A stretch of 64,000 bases of DNA from Stenotrophomonas maltophilia (GCA_002387845.1 DGLB01000073.1:38160-102159); one strand, 5' to 3'; counted from the first letter of the stretch, positions 22,872-31,891 are shown. Notes: a model not told the origin generated them from the sequence alone. A program made the numbers and translations.

Positions 22872-23969
22872 ATGACCCCAAGGAAGCGAAGTCCTGGACG
22901 CCAAGGCTGGCCGGACAACCTCTACCCGAACCGGGATGGGTACAAATACCGGCACCCCGTTACCCGTCGAGAGACTTTCACGGGCCGGGATAAGACTAAG
23001 GCATTCGCAGCGGCGAAGAAGCTCAACGCAATGCTGATGCCGAGCAACGACCTGATCGACCGGGTAGTCGGTTCGCGCGAGACCGTCGCCGACGCAATCA
23101 CCGTGTTCCGTCGCGATGACATTCCTGCGCGCGGCTGGTCTCCGAAGACGGCTGAGGTCTACGAGAGTGTAATCCGGCGGATTGAGACGGGTCTCGGGAG
23201 TCGCCCGGTAGAGGAAATCACGGTAAAAGACTGTGCAGAGTTCATCCGTGCCGTTACCCAGTCTGATCGCGCACGGCAGCAGTTCCGGCTGGTGCTTGGC
23301 TGGATAATGGCGTGTGCCGTCCAGGAAGGCTGGATCGACACCAACCCTGTGCTGGCCACCCGCAGGTTTCAGCACGAGCGCAAGCGCGCTCGGCTTACCA
23401 AGGAAATGTACGCAGCCATCTGGGAGAAGGCTGATCCCTGGCTGCGCCTGGCGATGGACATCTCGCTGGTCACCTTACTCCGACGCGACGACGTAGTGTC
23501 GCTGAAGTTCACTGACGTGCGTGATGGTGCGCTGTGGGTCATCCCACAGAAGACCGAAGGAAGCAGCTTGGTGAAGCTGAAGATAGGCATTGGGGATAAG
23601 CTGGCAGGCCTGCTGGCGCAAGCCCGCGATAGTGTCCTCTCGCCATACATCGTCCATCGGGTGCCGGAGAAAGCGCGGCCATCAAACATGCGGGCTTCCG
23701 CTCGCCAGCACCATACACAAGTGATGCCCGAACAGCTCACCAGAGCATTTCAAGATGCGCGAGAGGCTGCAGGCATCACTACTGAAAATCCTCCCAGCTT
23801 TCATGAAATACGCAGTCTCGGGGGAGCCATCCTGAGCGAATCCGGGTGGCCGATCGACCAAGTTCAGACGCTAATGGGTCACTCCTCAACAAGCATGACC
23901 GAGCACTACCTAGAAGGCCATGACATCCCTTGGCAGGAAGTAAAACCTGGTAATGTTCTTCTCCGGTAG
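22872..23969 (+). CDS. int: Phage tyrosine integrase
   Basis: The 365-residue product begins MTPRKRSPGRQGWPDNLYPN, with an arm-binding-like N-terminus (RDGYKYRHPVTRRETFTG). Catalytic residues: Arg about 205 in LLRRDDVVSL, Lys about 227 in IPQKTEGS, His about 311 and Arg about 314 in FHEIRSLGG, His about 337 in LMGHSST, and Tyr about 346 in MTEHYLEGHD. It is a lambda-type site-specific recombinase and defines the right-hand recombination module of the prophage. The xis-like gene is immediately upstream. Confidence 0.92.
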   Translation: MTPRKRSPGRQGWPDNLYPNRDGYKYRHPVTRRETFTGRDKTKAFAAAKKLNAMLMPSNDLIDRVVGSRETVADAITVFRRDDIPARGWSPKTAEVYESVIRRIETGLGSRPVEEITVKDCAEFIRAVTQSDRARQQFRLVLGWIMACAVQEGWIDTNPVLATRRFQHERKRARLTKEMYAAIWEKADPWLRLAMDISLVTLLRRDDVVSLKFTDVRDGALWVIPQKTEGSSLVKLKIGIGDKLAGLLAQARDSVLSPYIVHRVPEKARPSNMRASARQHHTQVMPEQLTRAFQDAREAAGITTENPPSFHEIRSLGGAILSESGWPIDQVQTLMGHSSTSMTEHYLEGHDIPWQEVKPGNVLLR

Positions 23970-23980
23970 CGCGACAAAGC

Positions 23981-25729
23981 CTATTCCCCCCCCCTCCGCT
24001 TTCGCCCTCTTTTTAGGCGTTTTGGGCTCATCGGACGACCTGGCGCGGGATTCACTTCGAGATAGACAAACTCCTCGGTTTGCCGCAACCCCTCCACTGG
24101 ATAAGTCTTAACCAGGCGGTGTCTTTTAGCTTCGTAGCTGAGGCCATCGACAAGGCATGCCTCTGCGACGCGTGGATAAGATGCGTGCAGCAAGGCATAG
24201 TTTTTCCTAGTCCAAGCAAGGACGGCGACGTGCAACGCGCGGCTTTCCCGTTCGTCGACACCCTGTCGCAACCTTAGCCCCATTACATTTAAGCAGTACC
24301 CGAGAATGCGAGCACCCTTAAAGTTGGCAAAGGTCCCCAAGTAGGTTATCTCGTCGTATAAAAGCCTTCGCAGCTTAAATTTTACGATGCGGCCTGCTGC
24401 GCCACCCAAATGATGAAAGCTGAAGAGCTCGCTCCAAACATAGTTGTGCTGGATGGACCAACACTCCCATCTAGGCGAGGTGACGGCAGAAGCGTCAAGG
24501 ATCGCTTCGAAAATCATTCGAGCAAGGCAATCATAGAATCCACGATCCGCCACAGAATCTCTTTTCCTCACACGCAGGCGGACGTACTGGGGCTGACCCT
24601 TGCTGTCGAGAATGCCCACGGAATCCTTAATGAATCCGATCACGACTCTTAGCCGCCGGACAGCATCGCTATCCCACGTATTGGAGAGCCCATCAAGCTT
24701 GTACAGATCAGAAGCAGCATGTTCGATGCGACTCATTGCCCGGTGTAGTACAAAAGAGTGGCTGACCCTGTCCTTTTCGACATAATCCTGAAAGGTTAAT
24801 AGAACGGCACGACAGTAAGCCTCCCACCTATCAGCGGTCCACCCGAGCTCAGTGCCAATGTCAGGATCAAGCAGGGTCCCAACGCTTTCAACCAGCTCGT
24901 GATTTGAAAATATAGCTTGACTCAGAGGCCTATGAAATCCGATCAAACCCGAGTCATAACCGTGGGTCTCGTGATAGAGAAAAGAGTCGCTATTGATGAG
25001 AGCTTCATTGACCACGTTCCGGGCGAATGCTTCCACACAGATACCGTACTTTTTCGCATCACTCATCTCTTGGAAGATTAACAACGCAGTCACTGGCGAA
25101 GATTGAACCACCGCCCTGCACAATCGCCTATCTCCTATGAGAAGGAGAAGATCGTTAGCGTACGCCTCCACTTTCAGCAATTTCTCTGGCCGGCTCTTCG
25201 CATCGGCGTTTGAGCCATAGTATTTTTGTAGCCCCCGATCCGTTGCATGAAGCACCAGAGGCTTGGCCGAATTGGCAATTTCGTCGGCAATCACAGCCAA
25301 CTCAGCGGGTGCACCCTTCACGATGTATCGATAAAGGGTGCGGGCGTAGCGCTCAGCGTTCCGCCGCCCGAACTTTGGCGGACTGATAAACGCAAACCAA
25401 GTCCAAGTGAAAAACGTGAATAAGAATGATCCTGCTAGAAGCGCCTGCCACGAAGCAGGGGTCAGTAGGTTCCCCGCAGGGACAAGCCATCCCTCAGCAC
25501 GCCAGAGATCTGTGAGAAGGGTCAGCAGCGCGATGCAGGCAACTACTGCGAAGGTAAGGCCCAGAAGCGGTATAGGTGCAGTGCGGACACGGAAACGATA
25601 TCTCACATCAGCGATGGTCCAAGCCAAGACCATAAGCGCCAGGCCAGCGAGCAACTCGGAAAATCCAAAAAGCTTCGCTGCATCCGGGCTCAGCGAGTAG
25701 AAGCAAACCCCTCCAAAGCATTGAGCCAT
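23981..25729 (-). CDS. Large membrane protein with three N-terminal TM segments (prophage cargo)
   Basis: The 582-residue product (MAQCFGGVCFYSLSPDAAKL) has transmembrane segments at about 22-42 (LLAGLALMVLAWTIADVRY), 52-73 (LLGLTFAVVACIALLTLLTD) and 90-112 (ALLAGSFLFTFFTWTWFAF). A soluble region of about 470 residues follows, with no recognised domain. Base composition is lower in G+C than the phage structural genes, consistent with recent gain. It converges on the integrase with 11 bases between stops. A run of nine C's (23,986-23,994) codes its last residues and may slip. Last gene of the three-gene cargo block; function unknown. Confidence 0.65.
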   Translation of the reverse strand: MAQCFGGVCFYSLSPDAAKLFGFSELLAGLALMVLAWTIADVRYRFRVRTAPIPLLGLTFAVVACIALLTLLTDLWRAEGWLVPAGNLLTPASWQALLAGSFLFTFFTWTWFAFISPPKFGRRNAERYARTLYRYIVKGAPAELAVIADEIANSAKPLVLHATDRGLQKYYGSNADAKSRPEKLLKVEAYANDLLLLIGDRRLCRAVVQSSPVTALLIFQEMSDAKKYGICVEAFARNVVNEALINSDSFLYHETHGYDSGLIGFHRPLSQAIFSNHELVESVGTLLDPDIGTELGWTADRWEAYCRAVLLTFQDYVEKDRVSHSFVLHRAMSRIEHAASDLYKLDGLSNTWDSDAVRRLRVVIGFIKDSVGILDSKGQPQYVRLRVRKRDSVADRGFYDCLARMIFEAILDASAVTSPRWECWSIQHNYVWSELFSFHHLGGAAGRIVKFKLRRLLYDEITYLGTFANFKGARILGYCLNVMGLRLRQGVDERESRALHVAVLAWTRKNYALLHASYPRVAEACLVDGLSYEAKRHRLVKTYPVEGLRQTEEFVYLEVNPAPGRPMSPKRLKRGRKRRGGE

Positions 25730-25909
25730 TGCGCGCCCCTCCTAGCTCGTCCACGCAAATGTCTAATAGAGCGGCATCCGGTGCCGTCCGTTCCCAAGTC
25801 CCATGCTCCACCAGTAATTTCGGAATAGCGCACAAAAGAAAAAGAGTTCAGACCTAACGAATCCGCCCTTGATCTGCAAACAGTTTTTGCCGGGCCAGCC
25901 TTATCCACC

Positions 25910-26527
25910 TCACGGCAAGCAACGAGGCGATCTATCCTGGGACCGCTTCTCATCTTCAGCCGTCGCGCGTTCGCGATCATCGATCTGTTCCTGCTCGGCC
26001 TGCTTGTTACAAGCGGTTTGATAAGCATCCACAATTCTTGCAATGCGATAGACCTCCACTGCAACCGCAAAACACAATGCAATGCCGTAGCAGAAGACTA
26101 TCCCTCCTGCCAGCCAAAATGGAGCCCTGAGGATCTCAACGATTTCTTGGCAACACTTTGCCGGTGGAGAAGGAACCGCGTAGGCGAACTTGCTTAATAG
26201 AGCCAGCGAAAGCGCAATGACTTGGACAACGATAAAATGAGTGAACATGGCCATAAAATCCATGAAAGCGGAGCTCTCACCGGCATCCTCACCCGCCAAA
26301 ATTTTTCGCAACTCAGAACCACTAAGGCTAAAGAAAATAGCAACCGCCGCGATGGAGAATCCCACCATGCCTGGAACCACCGAAATCACAGTGTCCCACC
26401 AATTCGCTTTGGAAAAGAAGCTCCAACCTAAGACTGCCGCCGAAACACCAGCATAGAAGAAGTACGACCTAAAAATCGCCCTCCAGCCGCCGTAGACTTT
26501 GAAGTAGCTTGGAGCTCCCTCGGCCAC
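25910..26527 (-). CDS. Four-TM membrane protein of the cargo block
   Basis: The 205-residue product (GTG start, GAGGGATTGATCT upstream) has four membrane helices at about 22-40 (FFYAGVSAAVLGWSFF), 45-70 (ISVVPGMVGFSIAAVAIFFS), 94-115 (HFIVVQVIALSLALLSKFA) and 135-160 (LAGGIVFCYGIALCFAVAVE), then a charged tail rich in Glu and Arg (AEQEQIDDRERATAEDEKRS). It starts 3 bases after the DUF4747 gene, so the two are translated together. A 180-base gap separates the 582-aa membrane protein gene downstream. Function unknown. Confidence 0.6.
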   Translation of the reverse strand: MAEGAPSYFKVYGGWRAIFRSYFFYAGVSAAVLGWSFFSKANWWDTVISVVPGMVGFSIAAVAIFFSLSGSELRKILAGEDAGESSAFMDFMAMFTHFIVVQVIALSLALLSKFAYAVPSPPAKCCQEIVEILRAPFWLAGGIVFCYGIALCFAVAVEVYRIARIVDAYQTACNKQAEQEQIDDRERATAEDEKRSQDRSPRCLP

Positions 26528-26530
26528 AGA

Positions 26531-27400
26531 TCAATCCCTCAATTCGCCAATCGCACGTTCGGAAGCTATCCCGAACTCACCTTCAATGGTGCCCTCGCCA
26601 GAGAAGTAGCTGTGACCATACACGTAGGGAGTCTCAGCGGTTGAGATAAATTCCACCTTCTTCCCAACGTCAACTTTCGCCTCGACCTTGCCGTTTTTAG
26701 AGCCGATTTTTGCTTCTTCGACTATCTCAGCATCCAGTTCGAGATGCGCTTTGGTTTTTGCGACGACGATACGCTCCATTCGGCGAGCAAACATTTTTTC
26801 GAGTCGCTTGGTAACTTTCTGCTCCGCGCCGTCTCCCTTATCGGGATTGGGTGCATGCAAGACGATGTGGATATACCGAAGCCGCTTGTGCGTGATGATC
26901 CTGTCGATCGTGTCGCTGTTTGGAAGAACGGTGCTGATCACTTGGCCGAATTCCTTCTCCACATCAGGCGCGGAGAGAAGTCGGTCAAAGAGCTTTCCGG
27001 CGTTGTCAGGAGTCAGCTTTGGCCCGGAGTTACCAACTTCGAAAAGAAGCAAATGGTCTTTCAGGTAAAAGCGAAAATGATGGAATTTGGCGTTTGGCTG
27101 GAGATTCTTGGGTATCTGTATTGTGGAGAGTTCCTCATCCGCTGCTTTCTTCCCGGAGCTTATGTTGACCCAGTCTGCCTTGACGTCAATCTGAGTGAAA
27201 GTGGCAATGAGGCCGTCTACGAACCGATCCGATTTCGGACCAGCTGGGTCTTGCAGTAATGCAATCATGCCGAAACGCTCTCCGCGGATACGGACAGCCC
27301 TGTGACTTCTGCGCAGATGCTTGATGATCTTGTAGTAGATATCTTGACTATGGGGCTGAGCCACCACATTGAGCGCCCCCAGGCGCATAACCCTTTCCAT
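26531..27400 (-). CDS. DUF4747 family protein (cargo block)
   Basis: The 289-residue product begins MERVMRLGALNVVAQPHSQD, with GGGAG 9 bases upstream of the ATG. RLGALNVVAQPHSQDIYYKI, GMIALLQDPAGPKSDRFVDG and a later LRYIHIVLHAPNPDKGDG match the DUF4747 pattern of uncharacterised phage- and island-borne proteins. It leads the cargo operon, 3 bases ahead of the four-TM gene. No catalytic motif is recognised. Given two membrane partners and its position in a prophage, a defence or exclusion role is a reasonable guess. Confidence 0.6.
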   Translation of the reverse strand: MERVMRLGALNVVAQPHSQDIYYKIIKHLRRSHRAVRIRGERFGMIALLQDPAGPKSDRFVDGLIATFTQIDVKADWVNISSGKKAADEELSTIQIPKNLQPNAKFHHFRFYLKDHLLLFEVGNSGPKLTPDNAGKLFDRLLSAPDVEKEFGQVISTVLPNSDTIDRIITHKRLRYIHIVLHAPNPDKGDGAEQKVTKRLEKMFARRMERIVVAKTKAHLELDAEIVEEAKIGSKNGKVEAKVDVGKKVEFISTAETPYVYGHSYFSGEGTIEGEFGIASERAIGELRD

Positions 27401-27513
27401 TCCCTTGCTCCCTGTATGGAGCCTGCATCCGGGCAGGCGCTTAATCTTATCAGCCCCACGGCGTGGTGCCAGTCGTCCCCCGCAACGTAGACGTGCCCGG
27501 CCTAGCTTGCTCG

Positions 27514-27546
27514 ATAGGGTGGAAATAGGGTGAGGATAGGGTGAGA
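27514..27546. repeat. Three 11-bp-spaced ATAGGGTG repeats, probable integrase arm sites
   Basis: ATAGGGTG occurs at 27,514, 27,525 and 27,536, each followed by three A/G bases, so the unit repeats exactly every 11 bp, one helical turn. The block lies between the cargo genes and the tRNA-Pro 3' end. Lambda integrases bind tandem arm-type repeats next to the crossover site, so this arrangement marks a likely attachment region. Confidence 0.55.
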
Positions 27547-27549
27547 TAC

Positions 27550-27579
27550 AAAAAAGGCCTGCGCCGTACGGCGCAAGCC
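27550..27579 (-). terminator. Terminator downstream of tRNA-Pro
   Basis: On the minus strand, the palindrome GCGCC-GTAC-GGCGC (27,561-27,574) with outer GGC/GCC pairs is followed by TTTTTT. It ends the merR/tRNA-Pro transcription. Confidence 0.75.
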
Positions 27580-27598
27580 CTTGATGTAAAACCAGTTT

Positions 27599-27675
27599 TG
27601 GTCGGGACGGCCGGATTCGAACCGACGACCCTCTGCCCCCCAGGCAGATGCGCTACCAGGCTGCGCTACGCCCCG
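27599..27675 (-). tRNA. tRNA-Pro (GGG), probable prophage attachment site
   Basis: A 77-base cloverleaf with encoded CCA. The acceptor stem is CGGGGCG with CGTCCCG; the anticodon loop CTGGGGG gives GGG; the T-arm is GTCGG-TTCGAAT-CCGGC. The 3' end faces the arm-type repeats and cargo genes, so phage integration into the tRNA 3' end, regenerating the gene, is likely. Confidence 0.92.
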
Positions 27676-27742
27676 ATGATGCTGGTGTTGTCCCCGCCTT
27701 GCAGCGGGCCGACGAGTATACCCGTTTTGTGAAGAAAATGGA

Positions 27743-28099
27743 TCAGCGCCGCAGCAGCTGCAGCACTTCTTCCAGTTCCATGCGGGTCTGCTTGATGATC
27801 TGGTTGCTCAGCGCCGACTCTTCGCGGGCACCGGCACCTTCCAGACGCAGGCGCGCACCGCCGATGGTGTAGCCCTGCTCGTACAGCAGGCCACGGATCT
27901 GCCGCACCATCAGCACGTCATGGCGCTGGTAGTAGCGACGGTTGCCGCGACGCTTGGCCGGCTCCAGGCTGGGAAACTCGGTTTCCCAGTAGCGCAGCAC
28001 GTGCGGCTTGACGTCGCACAGCTCGCTGACTTCACCAATGGTGAAGTAGCGCTTGGCCGGTATCGGCGGAAGTTCGCGGTTACTGCCCGGATCCAGCAT
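27743..28099 (-). CDS. MerR-family regulator downstream of ihfA
   Basis: The 118-residue product (MLDPGSNRELPPIPAKRYFT) has the MerR HTH: TIGEVSELCDVKPHVLRYWE followed by a second helix region GNRRYYQRHDVLMVRQIRG. No metal-binding cysteines are seen at its C-terminus, which is a short helix (NQIIKQTRMELEEVLQLLRR). Its start lies inside the last 20 bases of ihfA. This MerR-like gene is a constant companion of ihfA in xanthomonads and may be a global regulator. It is expressed from the pheST-ihfA operon. Confidence 0.85.
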   Translation of the reverse strand: MLDPGSNRELPPIPAKRYFTIGEVSELCDVKPHVLRYWETEFPSLEPAKRRGNRRYYQRHDVLMVRQIRGLLYEQGYTIGGARLRLEGAGAREESALSNQIIKQTRMELEEVLQLLRR

Positions 28100-28379
28100 A
28101 TGCCTCCACCCGCTCCTTGAGCTTCTGGCCCGGACGGAAGGTGACCACCGTACGGGCGGAAATCGGAATCTCTTCACCGGTTTTCGGGTTGCGACCCGGG
28201 CGCTGGTTCTTGCGCCGCAGGTCGAAATTGCCGAAGCCGGAAAGCTTCACCTGACGTCCCTGTTCCAATGCTTCACGCAGCACATCGAAAAACGCGTCGA
28301 CAAATTCCTTGGCCTCGCGCTTGTTCAGACCGACTTCGTCGAACAGCTTTTCGGCCATCTCCGCCTTGGTCAATGCCAT
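28080..28379 (-). CDS. ihfA: Integration host factor alpha subunit
   Basis: The 99-residue HU/IHF-fold protein MALTKAEMAEKLFDEVGLNK has the characteristic beta-arm segment GFGNFDLRRKNQRPGRNPKT. It bends DNA as a heterodimer with IhfB and serves recombination and transcription. It follows pheT in the conserved xanthomonad and enteric order. IHF also assists phage integrases, a helpful link with the tRNA next door. Confidence 0.95.
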   Translation of the reverse strand: MALTKAEMAEKLFDEVGLNKREAKEFVDAFFDVLREALEQGRQVKLSGFGNFDLRRKNQRPGRNPKTGEEIPISARTVVTFRPGQKLKERVEAYAGSGQ

Positions 28380-28405
28380 TGCCTGCTACCCCCCATGCTT
28401 CCCGC

Positions 28406-30787
28406 TCATCCGCGGATCCGGGCGTGGTGTTCACGCTCCATGGCAGCCACCGCCTCGGTGACCACCGCGTCCACGTCGCGGTCCGTCAGAGTGCGCGACT
28501 TGTCCTGCAAAATCAAGCCCATAGCGAGACTCTTGAAACCGGGCTCGACGCCCTGCCCCACATACCGGTCAAACAGGGTCACCTGGCGCAGCATCGGGCC
28601 GGCAGCCCGGCGCAGGGTGGCTTCGAGGTCAGCCCAGGCGGCCCCTTCCGGAACCAGGAAGGCCAGGTCGCGGCGCACCGAGGGGAACCGGGACAGCTCG
28701 CTGGCACGCGGCAGTTCACGGGCCGCCAGCGGAGCCAGGTCGAGCTCGAAGGCGACCACGTCCACGTCGATGTCCATGGCCTGGGCCAGGCGCGGGTGGA
28801 TCTGGCCGATCCAGCCGATGGCCTGGCCGTCGCGCAGCACCTCGGCCGAGCGGGCCGGGTGGCCGTACGGACGGGTCGAAGGCACGAAGGTCAGCGCGGC
28901 ACCCGAGGCGGCCGCCAGCGACTCGAGGTCACCCTTGAGATCATGGAAGTCGACCTTGCGGGTGGCCAGGCCCCACTGCTGGGGATCGGCGTCGCCACAC
29001 ACGGCCACCGCCACGCGGGTGGTCTCGAGGGGAGCCGGACGGCCATCGCCGGCCTGCGGGTGGAACACCCGGCCCAGCTCGAACAGGCGCACGCGGCCCT
29101 GCTGGCGGGCGGCATTGCGGCCCAGGGTGGCAACCAGGCCCGGCAGCAGCGCCGGGCGCATCACCGCCAGCTCGGCCGAGAGCGGGTTGGCCAGGGCCAC
29201 CACGTTCTGGTCCAGCTGCCAGCTGCCCAGCAGGGCGGCGTCGACGAAGGCGTAGTTGATGGTTTCCTGCAGGTCGCGGGCAACCAGCTGGCGACGCGTG
29301 CTGAGCTCGTCCAAGCGGGTTTCGCTGGGCATGGCTACGCGCGCGGCACCGCCGGGCAGCGTGGTCGGAATCTGCTCGTAGCCGTGGATGCGGGCCAGTT
29401 CTTCGATCAGGTCTTCTTCGATGGCGATATCGAAGCGACGGCTCGGTGCGGTGACCTGCCAGCCTTCGCCGGCGGTAACCACGTCCATGCCCAGCGCGCG
29501 CAGGATGCGCTCGACGTCGGCATCGGCGATCTGGATACCCAGCACGCGCTGGATGCGCGCGCGGCGCAGGGTGATGACGGCGGCAACCGGCAGGCCAGCG
29601 GCATTGACGGCTTCGGTGACCGGGGCCGGGGTGCCGCCGGCCAGGTCCAGCACCAGGCGGGTGGCGTACTCGATGGCCGTGCGCGGCAGCGCCGGGTCCA
29701 CGCCACGCTCGAAGCGGTGCCCGGCGTCGGTGTGCAGACCGAGCTTGCGGCCGCGCCCCATGATGGCGGCCGGGGCGAAGTGTGCGGCCTCCAGGAACAC
29801 GGCGGTGGTGTCGTCGGTGACGCGGCTGTCCCAGCCGCCCATCAGGCCAGCCAGACCGACCGGGCGGTCGGCGTCGGTAATGACCAGGAAGCTGTCATCC
29901 AGCGCGGCGTCGCGACCATCCAGAAGCTTGAGCTGCTCGCCGGCGCGCGAGCGACGCACGCCGATGCTGCCCTGCAGGGTGCCCAGGTCGTAGGCATGCA
30001 TGGGCTGGCCCAGTTCCAGCATCACGTACTGGGTGATGTCGACCAGCAGAGAAACCGGACGCACACCGCTGCGACGCAGGCGCTCGGCCATCCACAGCGG
30101 GGTGGCGGCGCGCGGATTGACGCCCTCGATCACGCGGCCCAGGTAGCGCGGCGCTTCAGCGCCGGCATCCAGGGAGATCTGCAGTTCGCGGTTGCCCACC
30201 GCCGCGACCGGCGCGGCATTGAACGGCACCACTTCGCTGGCGCACGCGGCGGCCACGTCGAAGGCGATGCCGCGCACGCTGAAGCAGTCGGCGCGGTTCG
30301 GGGTGAGCTTGATCTCGATGCTGGCGTCGGGCAGGCCCAGGTATTCCACCAGCGGCTGGCCGACCGGCGCGTCTTCAGGCAGCTCGAACAGACCCGAAGC
30401 GTCGCTGTCCAGGCCGAGTTCCTTGGCCGAGCACAGCATGCCGTTGGAGTCCACGCCACGCAGCTTGGCCGCCTTGATCAGGAAGTCACCGAACTTCGCC
30501 CCGATCATCGCCAGCGGCGCGACCAGACCGACGCGCGCATTGGGTGCGCCGCAGACGATCTGCAGGTGCTCGCCCTGCCCGGCATCGACCTGGCAGATCT
30601 GCAGGCGGTCGGCTTCCGGATGGCGTTCGGCGGAGACGATGCGCGCCACCACCACATGGTCGAGCTGGGCACCGAGGTCGGTGACCTCTTCAACCTCCAG
30701 GCCGATGGCGGTCAGCACCGCGCTCAGTTCATCGCGCGAGACCGTGGTGGGGACGTGGCTGCGCAGCCAGTTTTCAGAGAATTTCAT
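28406..30787 (-). CDS. pheT: Phenylalanyl-tRNA synthetase beta subunit
   Basis: The 793-residue subunit starts MKFSENWLRSHVPTTVSRDE. It carries the N-terminal tRNA-binding OB-like domain (DRLQICQVDAGQGEHLQIVC), B3/B4 editing and B5 regions and a C-terminal anticodon-binding ferredoxin domain ending in SRTLTDRDVDAVVTEAVAAM. It forms an alpha2-beta2 enzyme with PheS that charges tRNA-Phe. Length matches the family. It lies 10 bases after pheS. Confidence 0.97.
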   Translation of the reverse strand: MKFSENWLRSHVPTTVSRDELSAVLTAIGLEVEEVTDLGAQLDHVVVARIVSAERHPEADRLQICQVDAGQGEHLQIVCGAPNARVGLVAPLAMIGAKFGDFLIKAAKLRGVDSNGMLCSAKELGLDSDASGLFELPEDAPVGQPLVEYLGLPDASIEIKLTPNRADCFSVRGIAFDVAAACASEVVPFNAAPVAAVGNRELQISLDAGAEAPRYLGRVIEGVNPRAATPLWMAERLRRSGVRPVSLLVDITQYVMLELGQPMHAYDLGTLQGSIGVRRSRAGEQLKLLDGRDAALDDSFLVITDADRPVGLAGLMGGWDSRVTDDTTAVFLEAAHFAPAAIMGRGRKLGLHTDAGHRFERGVDPALPRTAIEYATRLVLDLAGGTPAPVTEAVNAAGLPVAAVITLRRARIQRVLGIQIADADVERILRALGMDVVTAGEGWQVTAPSRRFDIAIEEDLIEELARIHGYEQIPTTLPGGAARVAMPSETRLDELSTRRQLVARDLQETINYAFVDAALLGSWQLDQNVVALANPLSAELAVMRPALLPGLVATLGRNAARQQGRVRLFELGRVFHPQAGDGRPAPLETTRVAVAVCGDADPQQWGLATRKVDFHDLKGDLESLAAASGAALTFVPSTRPYGHPARSAEVLRDGQAIGWIGQIHPRLAQAMDIDVDVVAFELDLAPLAARELPRASELSRFPSVRRDLAFLVPEGAAWADLEATLRRAAGPMLRQVTLFDRYVGQGVEPGFKSLAMGLILQDKSRTLTDRDVDAVVTEAVAAMEREHHARIRG

Positions 30788-30797
30788 GGATCACCGC

Positions 30798-31793
30798 TTA
30801 CGCAAATTGCTTCAGGAAACGCACGTCGTTCTCGAAGAACGCGCGCAGGTCGTTCACGCCGTAGCGCAGCATGGCAAAACGCTCCACGCCCAGGCCGAAG
30901 GCGAAGCCGGTGTAGCGCTCCGGATCGATGCCGACGTTGCGCAGCACGTTCGGGTGGACCATGCCGCAGCCCAGTACTTCCAGCCAGCGGGTGCTGCCAT
31001 CAGGCTGCTGCCAGGCGATGTCCACTTCCGCACCCGGCTCCACGAACGGGAAGTAGCTGGGGCGGAAACGCATCTCGAAATCGCGCTCGAAGAAGGCGCG
31101 CACGAACTCGGACAGGGTGCCCTTGAGGTCGGCGAAGGTGGAATGTTCGTCCACCAGCAGGCCTTCCACCTGGTGGAACATCGGCGAATGGGTCTGGTCG
31201 CTGTCGCTGCGGTACACCTTGCCGGCGGCGATCATGCGCAGCGGCGGCGCGTGGTCGCCCATGTAGCGCACCTGCACACCGGAGGTGTGCGTGCGCAGCA
31301 GGCGGCCGTCGCCGAAGTAGAAGGTGTCGTGCATGGCACGCGCCGGGTGGTGCGGCGGGAAGTTCAGTGCTTCGAAGTTATGCCAGTCATCTTCGATTTC
31401 CGGGCCTTCGCTCAGTTCATAACCAAGGCGGCCGAAGATTTCGGTGATGCGCTCCAGGGTGCGGGTGACCGGGTGCAGGCCACCCCGATCGGCGCGACGG
31501 CCCGGCAGGGTGATGTCGATCGCCTCAGCGGCCAGACGCGCGTCAAGCGCGGCGTTGTCCAGCACGGCCTTGCGTTCGCCCAGCGCGGCGCTGACAGCGT
31601 CGCGGGCCAGGTTGATGGCTTCGCCAGCGGCTTTGCGCTGGTCCGCCGGCAGGCCACCGAGCTGCTTGAGCTGCGAAGTGATGCTGCCACTCTTGCCCAG
31701 CAGCGCCACGCGCAGGCCTTCCAGCGCGTCGGGACTCTGCGCGGCGGCCACGTCGGCCAGCGCCTGGGTGGTGAGGGATTGGATGTCACTCAT
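30798..31793 (-). CDS. pheS: Phenylalanyl-tRNA synthetase alpha subunit
   Basis: The 331-residue catalytic subunit starts MSDIQSLTTQALADVAAAQS (ATG 31,793). The N-terminal coiled coil is followed by class II motifs: motif 2 DSDQTHSPMFHQVEGLLVDE and motif 3 FGLGVERFAMLRYG. An attenuator-like terminator lies between rplT and this gene. A longer in-frame start at 31,859 adds 22 Arg/Ser-rich residues in the leader and is rejected. Confidence 0.95.
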   Translation of the reverse strand: MSDIQSLTTQALADVAAAQSPDALEGLRVALLGKSGSITSQLKQLGGLPADQRKAAGEAINLARDAVSAALGERKAVLDNAALDARLAAEAIDITLPGRRADRGGLHPVTRTLERITEIFGRLGYELSEGPEIEDDWHNFEALNFPPHHPARAMHDTFYFGDGRLLRTHTSGVQVRYMGDHAPPLRMIAAGKVYRSDSDQTHSPMFHQVEGLLVDEHSTFADLKGTLSEFVRAFFERDFEMRFRPSYFPFVEPGAEVDIAWQQPDGSTRWLEVLGCGMVHPNVLRNVGIDPERYTGFAFGLGVERFAMLRYGVNDLRAFFENDVRFLKQFA

Positions 31794-31857
31794 GGATAAA
31801 CGGGACCTCGCGTCGGTCGATCTTCGCGATGGACGCCGGGCCGACTCCCGTCGCCAC

Positions 31858-31891
31858 AAAAAAGAATGGGGAAGGACTTGCGCCCTTCCCC
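31858..31891 (-). terminator. Attenuator-like terminator in the pheST leader
   Basis: On the minus strand GGGGAAGG and CCTTCCCC form an 8-bp stem (31,868-31,891) with an 8-base loop, followed after ATTC by six T. It sits between rplT and pheS, the place of the pheST attenuator in enterics. No Phe-rich leader peptide was found, so control by tRNA-Phe supply is only inferred. Confidence 0.6.

Noticed and set aside
28268..31126. A plus-strand open frame of 952 codons
   Set aside because: It is antisense to pheT and pheS, which have full family motifs; high G+C leaves long shadow frames.
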